Positions 50,998 to 60,500 of a stretch of DNA of 64,000 nt are shown piece by piece. Numbering within the stretch: the stretch's first letter is position 1; each line of letters opens with the position of its first letter. The position numbers and the translations under genes were made by a program. Origin of the DNA: an uncultured Bacteroidota bacterium (GTDB taxonomy: Bacteria; Bacteroidota; Bacteroidia; Chitinophagales; Chitinophagaceae); NCBI GenBank assembly GCA_903877645.1, contig CAIRES010000011.1:1-64000 (forward strand). Reading direction: 5' to 3'. The notes below the pieces were generated by a model. It had not been told where the DNA came from. It was given only the letters and a program-made list of their open reading frames with translations, and made no database searches.

Positions 50998-53127
50998 TTA
51001 GCGCAACAAAGATACGTTACCAGCTTTTTTAAATTCTTTGCCGTTGATGCAGAAAATATCAGCTTCCCAAACATACACACCCTCAGGGGCGGGTTTGCCA
51101 TTGAAGTTACCATCCCATCTCTGTGTAGGGTCAGTGGTCTCAAACATCTCTACACCCCAGCGATCGAATATGCGGAAGTAATTGAGCTTGATCACTTCTT
51201 TGTTGAGTATACCGAAACTGTTGGTGAGTACATTCTCGCCATTAGGCGCAAAAGCATTAGGCAGATAAATATCCCCACAGTCGACATGTATCACAACAGT
51301 ATCCTTATCCATACACTTGAAAGTGTCGTCCAACTCGGTAACAGTAAGGTAATAGGTGAAGTCGTATGGTACGCTGGCGACAGGGAATGGCAAAGTAGGA
51401 TCGCTCAGGAAATCGAGCGGGAACCAACTGTAAGAGAACCTGCGATAACCGGTGGTATCAAATAAATTAGTGTTTGGCCCGCCTATGATCGTGGAAGCGC
51501 CATCATGTACCCAGCGATCGGGGCCTGCATCAGCCTTCACCCTGCTTACCTGCACCCTTACAGCAGTATCAACAATACAGCCTGAAGGATAATATAATAC
51601 TACAGGATACTTGGTAGAATACTGGGGATATACCCTCACCGAATCTTTTATTAGATCGGAAGTATCGATATTGTAACCTGATTGCCACCTGATAGAATCG
51701 GCAAGTGTAGAAACTGCATACAGTTTAATAGTATCACCCTGGCAAAGAAGAGTATCGTCATTCATGGCGATCTTCGGATAGTCTATAACTGCAATTGTTT
51801 TGCAATCCACACGCATGTTTGGCATACCTTGATTTACAACGAAATAAATGTTGTAGACTCCAGGTGTGTTGTACTCATACACAGGAGGAATGATCTCAGA
51901 GAAAGAAGGAATAGTCGAGTTATGACACTGCTCAAAGTCAATTCGGGTAAGTGTGCTATCAGCGGGATTGACAATAAACCCACTAAGGTTATCACCATTG
52001 CGCAAGATGCTGGAAATAGATGAAGGCTTATTCATAGCGCCAACATTATTGTAATCGATAGCCCTGTAGTTAGGGCCAGTGGCTCCACCCGGCATTTCGA
52101 TAGCGATAAGCTGGTTGGTGATCGTATCTGTAATGTATGCATAGAGGTCGCCGCAATCTCTGTTGATGGAGATCGATGAAGGTGCATTGAGCCTGTAGTT
52201 GAACGTAGTAGGCGACTGTGTAGGACCCAACGTAGGGTCATAAATGATAGAAGCCGAGATGAATGTAGGCGATGGTGCAAGACTCGGGCCGAGATCTATA
52301 CGCGAAACGTTGCTATTGAGGCCGCCATTGGTCACAAACAGGTACCAGTTGTTTTGATCATAAACCGCAGCGAGATCAGTAGGGCCGCTGAGGGTACCTG
52401 ATACATTGCCGTAGTTATACATCAGCGGAGTATTAGATACGTTGAAGGAGAAATCAAGTAATATCAATTCGTTAGTATTGTGGTTGACCACATAACCGTA
52501 CCAGTTGTTGTTGGCATCCTGCGCTACAAAAAGGCCCTTGGGATAATCGAGCATGCTGTTGTAGTTACCAAAGTTAGCAACGTTTGGGTGCGGGGTGCTT
52601 AAATGCGGCCCGAAATCCACACGGCCTAAAGTTGATGTAGCATTATCGAAGCCACCCGATACGAATACAAACCATTTGTGAGAAAGAGTGTCTCGTACGA
52701 TGAAAAGTGAAGTAGGATTGAGCGGGAGGCCATTGTCGAGGCTACCAAAATTAGTGATGGAAGGGGTGTTGGTCAGGTCATTGCCGAAGTTAAGACGTAT
52801 CAGTTCCCTTGTTTGTGAATTAATGACGAAGCCATAATAGCTGCCGCTATCATCAACAATATCAATATTGGTAGGGATATGAAAATGGAAGTTGTTACCG
52901 AGGTTGGTACCGGTTGGTGCGTTCAGTAGATAACCGGAACAAAAGCCCCAATAATAAGAACGGGCATGATATACCGTACTATCCGGTAAAACAGTTACAG
53001 GCTGGTTGATACAGACTGTATCGGGGGCCAGGAACATGGAATCCGGAGAGTATGTCAGCTTCTGCGCAGAAGCTGAATTCAGTAGCGACAATACCAGCAG
53101 GAAAACAATTAGTAAGCTTTTTTTCAT
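50998..53127 (-). CDS. Secreted protein with gliding-motility-type (CHU_C) C-terminal domain
   Basis: 709 aa, signal peptide at 1-21 (ending ASAQ). Residues 50-430 form a repeated propeller-like region with motifs such as 'WFVFVSGGFDNATSTLGRVDFGP' and 'WYLFVTNGGLNSNVSRIDLGP'. Then come Ig/PKD-like segments, and the last about 85 residues ('GDIYLPNAFAPNGENVLTNSFGI ... FRIFDRWGVEMFETTDPTQRWDGNFNGKPAPEGVYVWEADI') are a CHU_C/type B T9SS domain. Likely exported to the cell surface. The function of the propeller region is unknown. Confidence 0.85.
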   Translation of the reverse strand: MKKSLLIVFLLVLSLLNSASAQKLTYSPDSMFLAPDTVCINQPVTVLPDSTVYHARSYYWGFCSGYLLNAPTGTNLGNNFHFHIPTNIDIVDDSGSYYGFVINSQTRELIRLNFGNDLTNTPSITNFGSLDNGLPLNPTSLFIVRDTLSHKWFVFVSGGFDNATSTLGRVDFGPHLSTPHPNVANFGNYNSMLDYPKGLFVAQDANNNWYGYVVNHNTNELILLDFSFNVSNTPLMYNYGNVSGTLSGPTDLAAVYDQNNWYLFVTNGGLNSNVSRIDLGPSLAPSPTFISASIIYDPTLGPTQSPTTFNYRLNAPSSISINRDCGDLYAYITDTITNQLIAIEMPGGATGPNYRAIDYNNVGAMNKPSSISSILRNGDNLSGFIVNPADSTLTRIDFEQCHNSTIPSFSEIIPPVYEYNTPGVYNIYFVVNQGMPNMRVDCKTIAVIDYPKIAMNDDTLLCQGDTIKLYAVSTLADSIRWQSGYNIDTSDLIKDSVRVYPQYSTKYPVVLYYPSGCIVDTAVRVQVSRVKADAGPDRWVHDGASTIIGGPNTNLFDTTGYRRFSYSWFPLDFLSDPTLPFPVASVPYDFTYYLTVTELDDTFKCMDKDTVVIHVDCGDIYLPNAFAPNGENVLTNSFGILNKEVIKLNYFRIFDRWGVEMFETTDPTQRWDGNFNGKPAPEGVYVWEADIFCINGKEFKKAGNVSLLR

Positions 53128-53217
53128 AATGTATCACGTAATCTCCCGCTAATATAAGTAGAATCTGTCGAAACTTGACACCAAAGGCGTATTTTTATTT
53201 CGTTAAACCAAAAATAC

Positions 53218-55431
53218 ATGTCGTTAAAAATCAATTTGATAAGTTTATTAACCGGGGGTATGTCCTTTTTGGCCTGCATCATGGCCACCCCTGCCGGGGC
53301 AAAAGAAGGGGTATGGATACCTGCCACACTGAAGGCACATGAAAAAGATATGCGGAAAGAAGGGCTGGAAATACCCGTAGACCAGATATATAACGAAAAT
53401 GGCACAGGCCTGAATAATGCGGTGGTGCTTTTCGGGAAAGGCTGTACGGGCGAACTGATCTCATCGAAAGGGCTTATACTGACCAACCACCATTGCGGCT
53501 ATGGCAGCGTACAGGGACTGAGCAGTACAGAGAACGATTATTTTGCCAATGGCTACTTTGCCAAAAATATGCAGGAGGAAATACCCTGCAAGGGCCTGAC
53601 AGTAACTTTCATCAGGCGGATGGAAAATGTAACCGACAGGATACTTACCGGCATCAGCGATACGATGAAGGATGCAGCGAGGGATGCTATCATAGCAGAA
53701 CGGATTGCAAAAACTGAAAAAGAATTTGCGTCGGCCACACACATGGATGCGCAGATAAAACCATACTATGAGGGCAACCAGTATTGGGTGGCCATCACTG
53801 AAACCTACCGGGATATAAGGCTGGTGGGCTTCCCACCGAACGGGATCGGCGCATTCGGTGGCGATGTGGAGAACTGGATATGGCCAAGGCATACGGGCGA
53901 TTTCAGTATGTTCCGGGTATATGCGGGTGCTGATAATAAACCTGCCGATTATGCAAAAAACAACCCACCTTACCGTGCCGACCAATTCTTCGCCATCAAT
54001 ACATCGGGCTATAAAGAAGGTGATTTTACGATGGTATATGGCTTCCCAGGCACCACGAAAGAATACATCTCCTCTTACGAACTGAAACAGGTATACTCGA
54101 TCATAGACCCCATAAGTATTGCAGCCCGCAGCAGAAAGCTGGATGTGTGGACAAAGCACATGGCCTGGACGCGGGAAAATTTCCTTAAGTACACCTCCAA
54201 GCGCGCAGGTGTGGCCAATGGCTGGAAGAAGTGGCAGGGCGAAGTGCGCGGGCTTGACGTAAATAATGCCACGGGCAAAAAAGAACTGTATGAAAAAGGA
54301 TTTCAGAAATGGGCAGACACAGTACAGGATATGCCCTTTGCTAAAAACATACTTACAGACATGCGAAAATCGGCCCAAAAAGCGGATGCCCTGATACGGC
54401 AGGACCAGTATAATAAAGAGGCTGTGCTGGGCGTGGAACTGATCCAGCAGGGCAGCGCGGCCGAAAGCCTGATCACTTGCTTCAGGCTGGGACTACCTAA
54501 AGAGCAACTGGAGGATACACTGAAAAAACTGGCGGCCAATATGGGCGGCTTTTATAAAAACTATGATGCCGCTACGGACAAAGATGTATTCATATCACTC
54601 TTGACTTTGTATTTCACCAAGTGTGCAGCATGGCTGCCCGAAGAATTTACCACAGAATACAGGGCGCATAACCAGGACATCGTGGCCATGGCTGAAGATG
54701 TATATAGCAGCTCTATACTGGCATCGCAAGACAAGTTGAATGCCTTTGCCGCGGCGGCAAAATCTGGTGACAGCACAAAAATACTGGCTGACCCGGCGTG
54801 GCTGTTGTATAACGCCATCAATACGATGCGCAAGGAAAAAATCACACCTTTTCTCAAAGACTATTACACTCATATGCACTACCTAGACCGGCTGTACATG
54901 AAGGCACAAATGGCGCGGGACAAAAAGAAAGATTTTTACCCTGACGCCAACCTCACGCTTCGTGTTTCTTATGGCAAAGTGAAAGGCCTTGACCCTGAAG
55001 GCCCGGCAACATATTCTTTCCAAACAAGGCTCAATGAGGTAGTAGCGCTTGATGACAGCACATCAGACATTTTTAAAGTGCCGAAGAAACTGAAAGAACT
55101 GTACCGCAAAAAAGATTACGGCAGGTGGGGTGTGAACGGCACAATGCCGGTGGCATTTATTGCCAGCAACCATACATCAGGGGGCAACTCCGGCAGCCCC
55201 GTATTGAACAAAAAAGGTGAACTCATTGGCACCAATTTCGACAGGGCCTATGAGGGGACTATGAGCGATTACTACTTTGATCCGAACAGATGCCGAAATA
55301 TATCGGTAGATATACGCTACACTCTGTTTGTTATTGAGAAATTCGGTGGTGCGGGTTGGCTTATCGATGAGATGAATATCGTTAAATCACAGGGTACAAG
55401 TCCCAAATCACAAAATCCAAAATCCAGGTAA
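53218..55431 (+). CDS. S46 family dipeptidyl-peptidase (DPP11-like)
   Basis: 737 aa, signal peptide at 1-28 (ending AGA/K). Chymotrypsin-like catalytic motifs: 'LILTNHHCGYG' with the His at 91/92, 'PRHTGDFSMFR' with the Asp, and 'HTSGGNSGSPVLN' with the Ser. The residue 18 positions after that Ser ('NFDRAYEG') is Arg. DPP11 enzymes have Arg here and cleave after acidic residues; DPP7 has Gly. Asp/Glu-specific activity is therefore predicted. The last dozen residues ('QGTSPKSQNPKSR') are encoded by a CCAAATC-type repeat and look accidental. It is predicted to be periplasmic. Confidence 0.9.
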   Translation: MSLKINLISLLTGGMSFLACIMATPAGAKEGVWIPATLKAHEKDMRKEGLEIPVDQIYNENGTGLNNAVVLFGKGCTGELISSKGLILTNHHCGYGSVQGLSSTENDYFANGYFAKNMQEEIPCKGLTVTFIRRMENVTDRILTGISDTMKDAARDAIIAERIAKTEKEFASATHMDAQIKPYYEGNQYWVAITETYRDIRLVGFPPNGIGAFGGDVENWIWPRHTGDFSMFRVYAGADNKPADYAKNNPPYRADQFFAINTSGYKEGDFTMVYGFPGTTKEYISSYELKQVYSIIDPISIAARSRKLDVWTKHMAWTRENFLKYTSKRAGVANGWKKWQGEVRGLDVNNATGKKELYEKGFQKWADTVQDMPFAKNILTDMRKSAQKADALIRQDQYNKEAVLGVELIQQGSAAESLITCFRLGLPKEQLEDTLKKLAANMGGFYKNYDAATDKDVFISLLTLYFTKCAAWLPEEFTTEYRAHNQDIVAMAEDVYSSSILASQDKLNAFAAAAKSGDSTKILADPAWLLYNAINTMRKEKITPFLKDYYTHMHYLDRLYMKAQMARDKKKDFYPDANLTLRVSYGKVKGLDPEGPATYSFQTRLNEVVALDDSTSDIFKVPKKLKELYRKKDYGRWGVNGTMPVAFIASNHTSGGNSGSPVLNKKGELIGTNFDRAYEGTMSDYYFDPNRCRNISVDIRYTLFVIEKFGGAGWLIDEMNIVKSQGTSPKSQNPKSR

Positions 55432-55471
55432 CAGGCTCTAAATTCCAAATACAAAAAGCCAAATTCCAAAG
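55399..55471. repeat. CAAATCCCAAAT-type low-complexity repeat (copy 2), overlaps peptidase end
   Basis: Succession of CCAAAT, CCAAAA and CAAAAT words. It overlaps the last codons of the S46 gene and runs past its stop, so the gene's C-terminal residues 'SPKSQNPKSR' derive from it. Confidence 0.5.
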
Positions 55472-55492
55472 TCTATATACTTCTACCTTGGC

Positions 55493-56545
55493 TTATGTGG
55501 TGGTCAGGTATTTCTGAAGCTCATCCTTGATGATATAGAGCGGCGACGCTATTGCATTGACGTACTGAAAATTGCCTTCACGATCATTCTTTATAGCAAG
55601 CTGGATACCGCTGGCCTCCCTCTGAATGGCGTTTGCGAAGTATTTGCCACGGGTGGTGTCGTAGAATAAGTAAGGTGCCCCTGATGAGCCAAATCTAAAA
55701 TACCCATTCACGAGATAGCGATATCCTTCAAAAATATAATTGCCTCCGACGTCATCTATAAAGATGCCGAAGTGATCAAGCAGGCCCTCTATTTTCGCGT
55801 CGTTGAGCAGGCGGCCCGCAGGGCCGTTTGGCGAAGCCTGGAGACAATAAAAATCTTCCTTCAGCTCATCAAGAAAATTAAGGTCGATCTCTACAGATGG
55901 GATGCGTGCGATCACCTCCGCGGGGGTATCCACTACCTTATAGAGTGCAATATCGGCCTCATAAAAAGCATGGACCAAATTTACCTCCACCAGGAACGTA
56001 TGCCGCTTGGCATCGTTGTCATACATCATTTTATTATCGCCAAAAGACCTAGTAAGGTCGGGGTCGTTATAAAAAGCATTCTCCTTGAACTGGAATACGA
56101 GGTGGGGTATGCATACTTTCTTTTCGGCCAGCGTGACCCAGCGGGTATCAAATCTTTTTTGCTTGAGCACATTCGCTATGGCCTGCAGGTTCACCGGGTC
56201 GGTGCTATTGAGATAGTGCTTATGTGTATAGCCATCATGAAAATAATGAGTATCCATCATGCGGCTTTGTGAGCCATCCAGTTTTGGAAATATCTCGCTC
56301 TTATAAAGCTCATCGGTGATAGACCTGTAATAACCCGTTTGTGTGCGCAGGTTGTGTGCCACGCTCAGAAAATAGCCATTGCCGATATGAAATGCGCAAA
56401 TATTATTTTCGAACGTACGGCGCTGCGGTTCATCGCGGTTATATACCCACATAATACGTTGCAACGGTGACGTTTGCTCATCTATCAGCTTCAGCTTTTC
56501 ATTCATTGCGGCATTTCCGGTATTATTATATAGGTCGAGTAGCAT
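55493..56545 (-). CDS. Divergent trypsin-fold serine peptidase, no signal peptide
   Basis: 350 aa with no signal or membrane segment, so probably cytoplasmic. I see a probable chymotrypsin-like triad: His64 in 'FLSVAHNLR', Asp198 in 'FYEADIALYKV', and Ser288 in 'FRFGSSGAPYLFY'. The last is a GxSG-P motif, and the first two follow trypsin-fold wording (strand-xAHN, acidic-DIALxKV). The family is not recognised. The gene is antisense to, and divergent from, the ABC transporter gene at 56703. The start could also be at the internal Met14. Other readings, such as a pseudo-enzyme or an unrelated fold, remain possible. Confidence 0.65.
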   Translation of the reverse strand: MLLDLYNNTGNAAMNEKLKLIDEQTSPLQRIMWVYNRDEPQRRTFENNICAFHIGNGYFLSVAHNLRTQTGYYRSITDELYKSEIFPKLDGSQSRMMDTHYFHDGYTHKHYLNSTDPVNLQAIANVLKQKRFDTRWVTLAEKKVCIPHLVFQFKENAFYNDPDLTRSFGDNKMMYDNDAKRHTFLVEVNLVHAFYEADIALYKVVDTPAEVIARIPSVEIDLNFLDELKEDFYCLQASPNGPAGRLLNDAKIEGLLDHFGIFIDDVGGNYIFEGYRYLVNGYFRFGSSGAPYLFYDTTRGKYFANAIQREASGIQLAIKNDREGNFQYVNAIASPLYIIKDELQKYLTTT

Positions 56546-56702
56546 GGATCAGGTATTCAGTAGTGTGAAAATAGGAAAAGGGGGTGAAATAAAGCGGGAT
56601 TTGCGTTTTCTTGGGAATAGCGCATAAATTTTCCTGATATTTTTACGCCCTTGAACAAAAAATATTACTTTGAGGATACAATTTCCAAACCACACACATA
56701 GT

Positions 56703-57563
56703 ATGTTACAGATCTCCAACCTTTCCAAGACCTACCCTAATGGCGTGAAAGCGCTGCAGGATGTTTCACTCAATATTTCCAATGGTATGTTCGGGCTGCT
56801 GGGGCCAAACGGTGCCGGCAAATCGACCCTGATGCGCACCATAGCCACATTACAGGATGCGGACTCAGGTACGATCATGTTCAATGGCATAGACGTAGCG
56901 AAACAAAAGCCGGAGCTAAGGAAGCAGCTAGGCTACCTGCCGCAGGAGTTTGGGGTGTACCCAAAGGTATCGGCAGAGGAAATGCTGCATTATATAGCGA
57001 GGCTCAAGGGCATCACCAATGATAAAGAACGCAAGGAACTTGTAAAAGCGTTGCTGGAGCAGGTGAACCTCTATAACCACCGCAAGAAGGCACTGGGCGG
57101 CTACTCGGGTGGCATGAAGCAGCGGTTTGGCATAGCACAGGCGCTGATAGGTGAGCCGAAACTCATTATTGTGGATGAACCAACGGCAGGACTGGACCCG
57201 GCTGAGCGGCTGCGCTTTAATAACCTGCTGAGTGAGATAGGCGAGAATATCATAGTGATCCTCTCTACCCATATAGTGGACGATGTGAGCGCCCTGTGCA
57301 ATGATATGGCTATCATAGCAGGTGGCAAAGTGGTGCAACGCGGCAACCCGGAGGACCTTGTACGTACACTTGAGAACAGGGTATGGAGCAAGCGGGTGCA
57401 AAAAGACGAGGTGTCGAAATACCAGGCAGAGTATAAAATGATACTTGCGAAGCTATCAGGCGGCTCGATGATGGTATACGTGAACAGCGACACCGATCCG
57501 GGCAATGGCTTTAAGGCGGAAAAAGCCAGCCTCGAGGACCTTTACTTTGCAAACATCTCCTAA
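56703..57563 (+). CDS. ABC transporter ATP-binding protein
   Basis: 286 aa ATPase. Walker A 'GLLGPNGAGKST' (about residues 31-42), signature 'GYSGGMKQR', Walker B 'LIIVDEPTAGLD', and H-loop 'ILSTHIVDD'. The ATG at 56703 was preferred over an upstream TTG at 56670 since it begins the standard first strand. The gene that follows after 18 bases encodes an ABC permease fused to a peptidase, with which it presumably forms the transporter. Confidence 0.9.
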   Translation: MLQISNLSKTYPNGVKALQDVSLNISNGMFGLLGPNGAGKSTLMRTIATLQDADSGTIMFNGIDVAKQKPELRKQLGYLPQEFGVYPKVSAEEMLHYIARLKGITNDKERKELVKALLEQVNLYNHRKKALGGYSGGMKQRFGIAQALIGEPKLIIVDEPTAGLDPAERLRFNNLLSEIGENIIVILSTHIVDDVSALCNDMAIIAGGKVVQRGNPEDLVRTLENRVWSKRVQKDEVSKYQAEYKMILAKLSGGSMMVYVNSDTDPGNGFKAEKASLEDLYFANIS

Positions 57564-57581
57564 CCTTTTTAATAAGATACC

Positions 57582-60500
57582 ATGTTCGGTTCCATATTTT
57601 CATTTGAGGTGAGGCGACTTGTCAAGTCAATGTCCACCTATATTTATTTTGCTATTCTCTTACTGGTCACTTTTTTTGTGGCATTACTTGCCGGCGGCGC
57701 ATTTCCTGAAGCTAACTTCAACATTGGCGGAGAGAAGATCTTTGCTAATGCGCCATTAGTGATAGACGCATTCTTTGCGTCTGTCACCAACTATATAGGC
57801 ATCATCATTGTGGTGGCAGTGGTGGGTAACGCTGTGCTGAACGACTTCAGGAGCAATACCTATACGATGATCTTTACCACCCCGGTATCCAAATTCAGCT
57901 ACCTGTTCGGGCGGTTCTCGGGGTCTATGCTCATTACCCTGCTGATACTTACCGGGCCAGCCTGGGGTATGATGCTCGGCTATTCCAGCCCATGGGTGAG
58001 CCACGATAAGATCACTGCTTTTCAGTTGTCGTCTTATATCTATGCCTATCTGCAGTCTGTTGTACACAATGCGATATTGTTTGGGACTATCTTCTTTTCA
58101 GTAAGCCTTATATCAAGGGATATATTCGTGATCTGGTTGTCGCTGATCATTTTCTATGTGGCCACTGGCATCTCCAATTCTATATTCAGCTCATTAGACA
58201 AACAGACAGTAGCCGCGCTGGTAGACCCAATGGGCAATTTCGCGAAGCGCACCATCAGCAAAACATGGAGCACTTATGACAAGAACCACCTGCAATACAG
58301 GCTCACCGGCCTGTTCCTCATCAACAGGCTGATATGGATGGGTATGGCCGCGCTGATATGGGTCATAGGGTATTCTTACTTCTCGTTTTCTTCCAGCCCA
58401 CGCAGGCTCTTCCTGCGCAAGCCAAAACTGGCAGATAATGCAAAACTTACCTTTGTGCCTGTATTCTTCAATAAGGACAGCTTACCGAAAACAACCAGGT
58501 CGTTTACGACAGGCAGTAACCTGCGCAACTTATGGGGCCTCTCGCTGAACGAATGCCGCACCCTTTGGCGCAATATCTATTTCCGGATCATCATGCTGTT
58601 CGGCATGTTGTTCCTGTTCATTGCCTCTATGCAGATCGGCAAGATGTATGACACCACCATATATCCGGTAACCTATAGAATGGTAGAAGCTTTTGGCGGC
58701 ACCTTTATGCTGTTCATGGTCATACTTACTATCATGTTCAGCGGGGAGTTGGTGTGGCGCGCTCGCGATTTCAGGATGAGTAATATACTTGATGCGCTCC
58801 CTGTACCTAATTGGGTATTTTATATCAGCAAGCTTGCAGGGCTCATTTTTATGCAGGTGTTGCTTTTCAGTATCATCATGTTTTGCGGCATTATCGTGCA
58901 GCTCTTCAAGGGCTACACCCACTTAGAGCTGCTATTGTACATCAAATATCTATTCGGGTTCAAACTCATCGACCTGGTGCTGCTGGCTGTACTTGCCGTG
59001 TTTGTACAGACATTGGTCCGCAATAAATACCTGGGGTACTTGATCGTTGCGCTGTTCTATTTCTGGAATGGCACCTTCGCATCGCTGATGCTGAAACACA
59101 ATCTATTGATCTTCTCATCGGATCCCGGCCTTATGTATTCGGATATGAATAAGTTTGGTCATGCCGTATTCCCATTCTTTATCTTTAAACTGTATTGGGG
59201 CGCATTCTGCATTATGCTGGCCGCCTTATCATCCATGCTCTGGGCGAGAGGTAGCGAAGCCGGCCTGAAGCTGAGAATGGCTGCTGCCGGGAACAAGGAC
59301 AACAGGTCGTCGTGGATGGTATTCACTACAGGGTTGTTGGTTTTTGTAGTATGTGGCGGGTTTATTTATTTCAATACGAATGTGGAAAATAAATTCATGA
59401 CCGACTTTAAAGGTGAAGAAGTGCGTGCTGAATATGAAAAGAAGTATAAAAAATATGAACACTGCCCACAACCCAAAATAACAGATGTGCAGTTGAATGT
59501 AGATATATTCCCGGATACCCGGAGCCTGCACTCCGCCGGCACTTACATACTCAAAAATAAAACGGCAAGCATCATAGATTCCATTGAACTGGTGATGCCC
59601 AACAGTGTAAAAACAAATACGCTGCAATTCTCCAGGCCATCGACTATGCTGCTCAATGATTCTGATCATGACTTCCGCATCTATAAACTGGCGCAGCCAT
59701 TGCAACCCGGCGACACTATTACGCTTGCCTTTAACGTGGACATGATCCCTAAAGGATTTGAGCATGACTTCAGCGGGCTGAGCACACCGATATACAATGG
59801 CACATTTGTTAATAATTTTTCTTTCCTGCCATCTATAGGATATGCCCCCGAGGGGGAACTGTCGGATAATAACCAAAGAAAAAAACACGGACTGGGTTAC
59901 CGCATCACTGCGCTGCCGATAACCGATACGGCAGCCTACCAGACCAACTGCATTACCCGCGATGCAGATTTCATAACCTTTGATGCCATAGTAAGCACAG
60001 TGCCCGATCAAACGGCCATTGCCCCTGGCTACCTGCAACGCGAATGGACGGAGAATGGCCGACACTATTTCCATTACAAGATGGATACCAAGATCCTGAA
60101 TTTCTATTCCTTCCTTTCGGCACGCTACGAACTGAAGAAAGAAAAATGGAATGATGTGAACCTGGAAATATACTACACCAAAGGCCATGAATATGACCTG
60201 GATCGTATGTTCAAGGGTATCAAAAAGTCACTGGACTATTATAGCACACAATATGGGCCATACCAGCACAAGCAGGTGCGCATCATCGAATTCCCAAGGT
60301 ACTCAACCTTCGCACAGTCGTTCCCCAATACCATCCCGTTCTCAGAAGGCATAGGCTTTATTGCCGATGTGGACGACAGTGATAAGGATGGAGTGGATTA
60401 TCCTTTCTTTGTAACTGCCCATGAGGTAGCTCACCAATGGTGGGCCCATCAGGTAATAGGCGCCGATGTAGAAGGTTCTGTGATCCTTTCAGAATCCTTG

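Noticed and set aside
53461-54378. 305-codon minus-strand ORF
   Set aside because: Antisense to the S46 peptidase, whose catalytic motifs are intact.
59229-60188. 319-codon minus-strand ORF
   Set aside because: Antisense to the M1 fusion gene with intact zinc motif.
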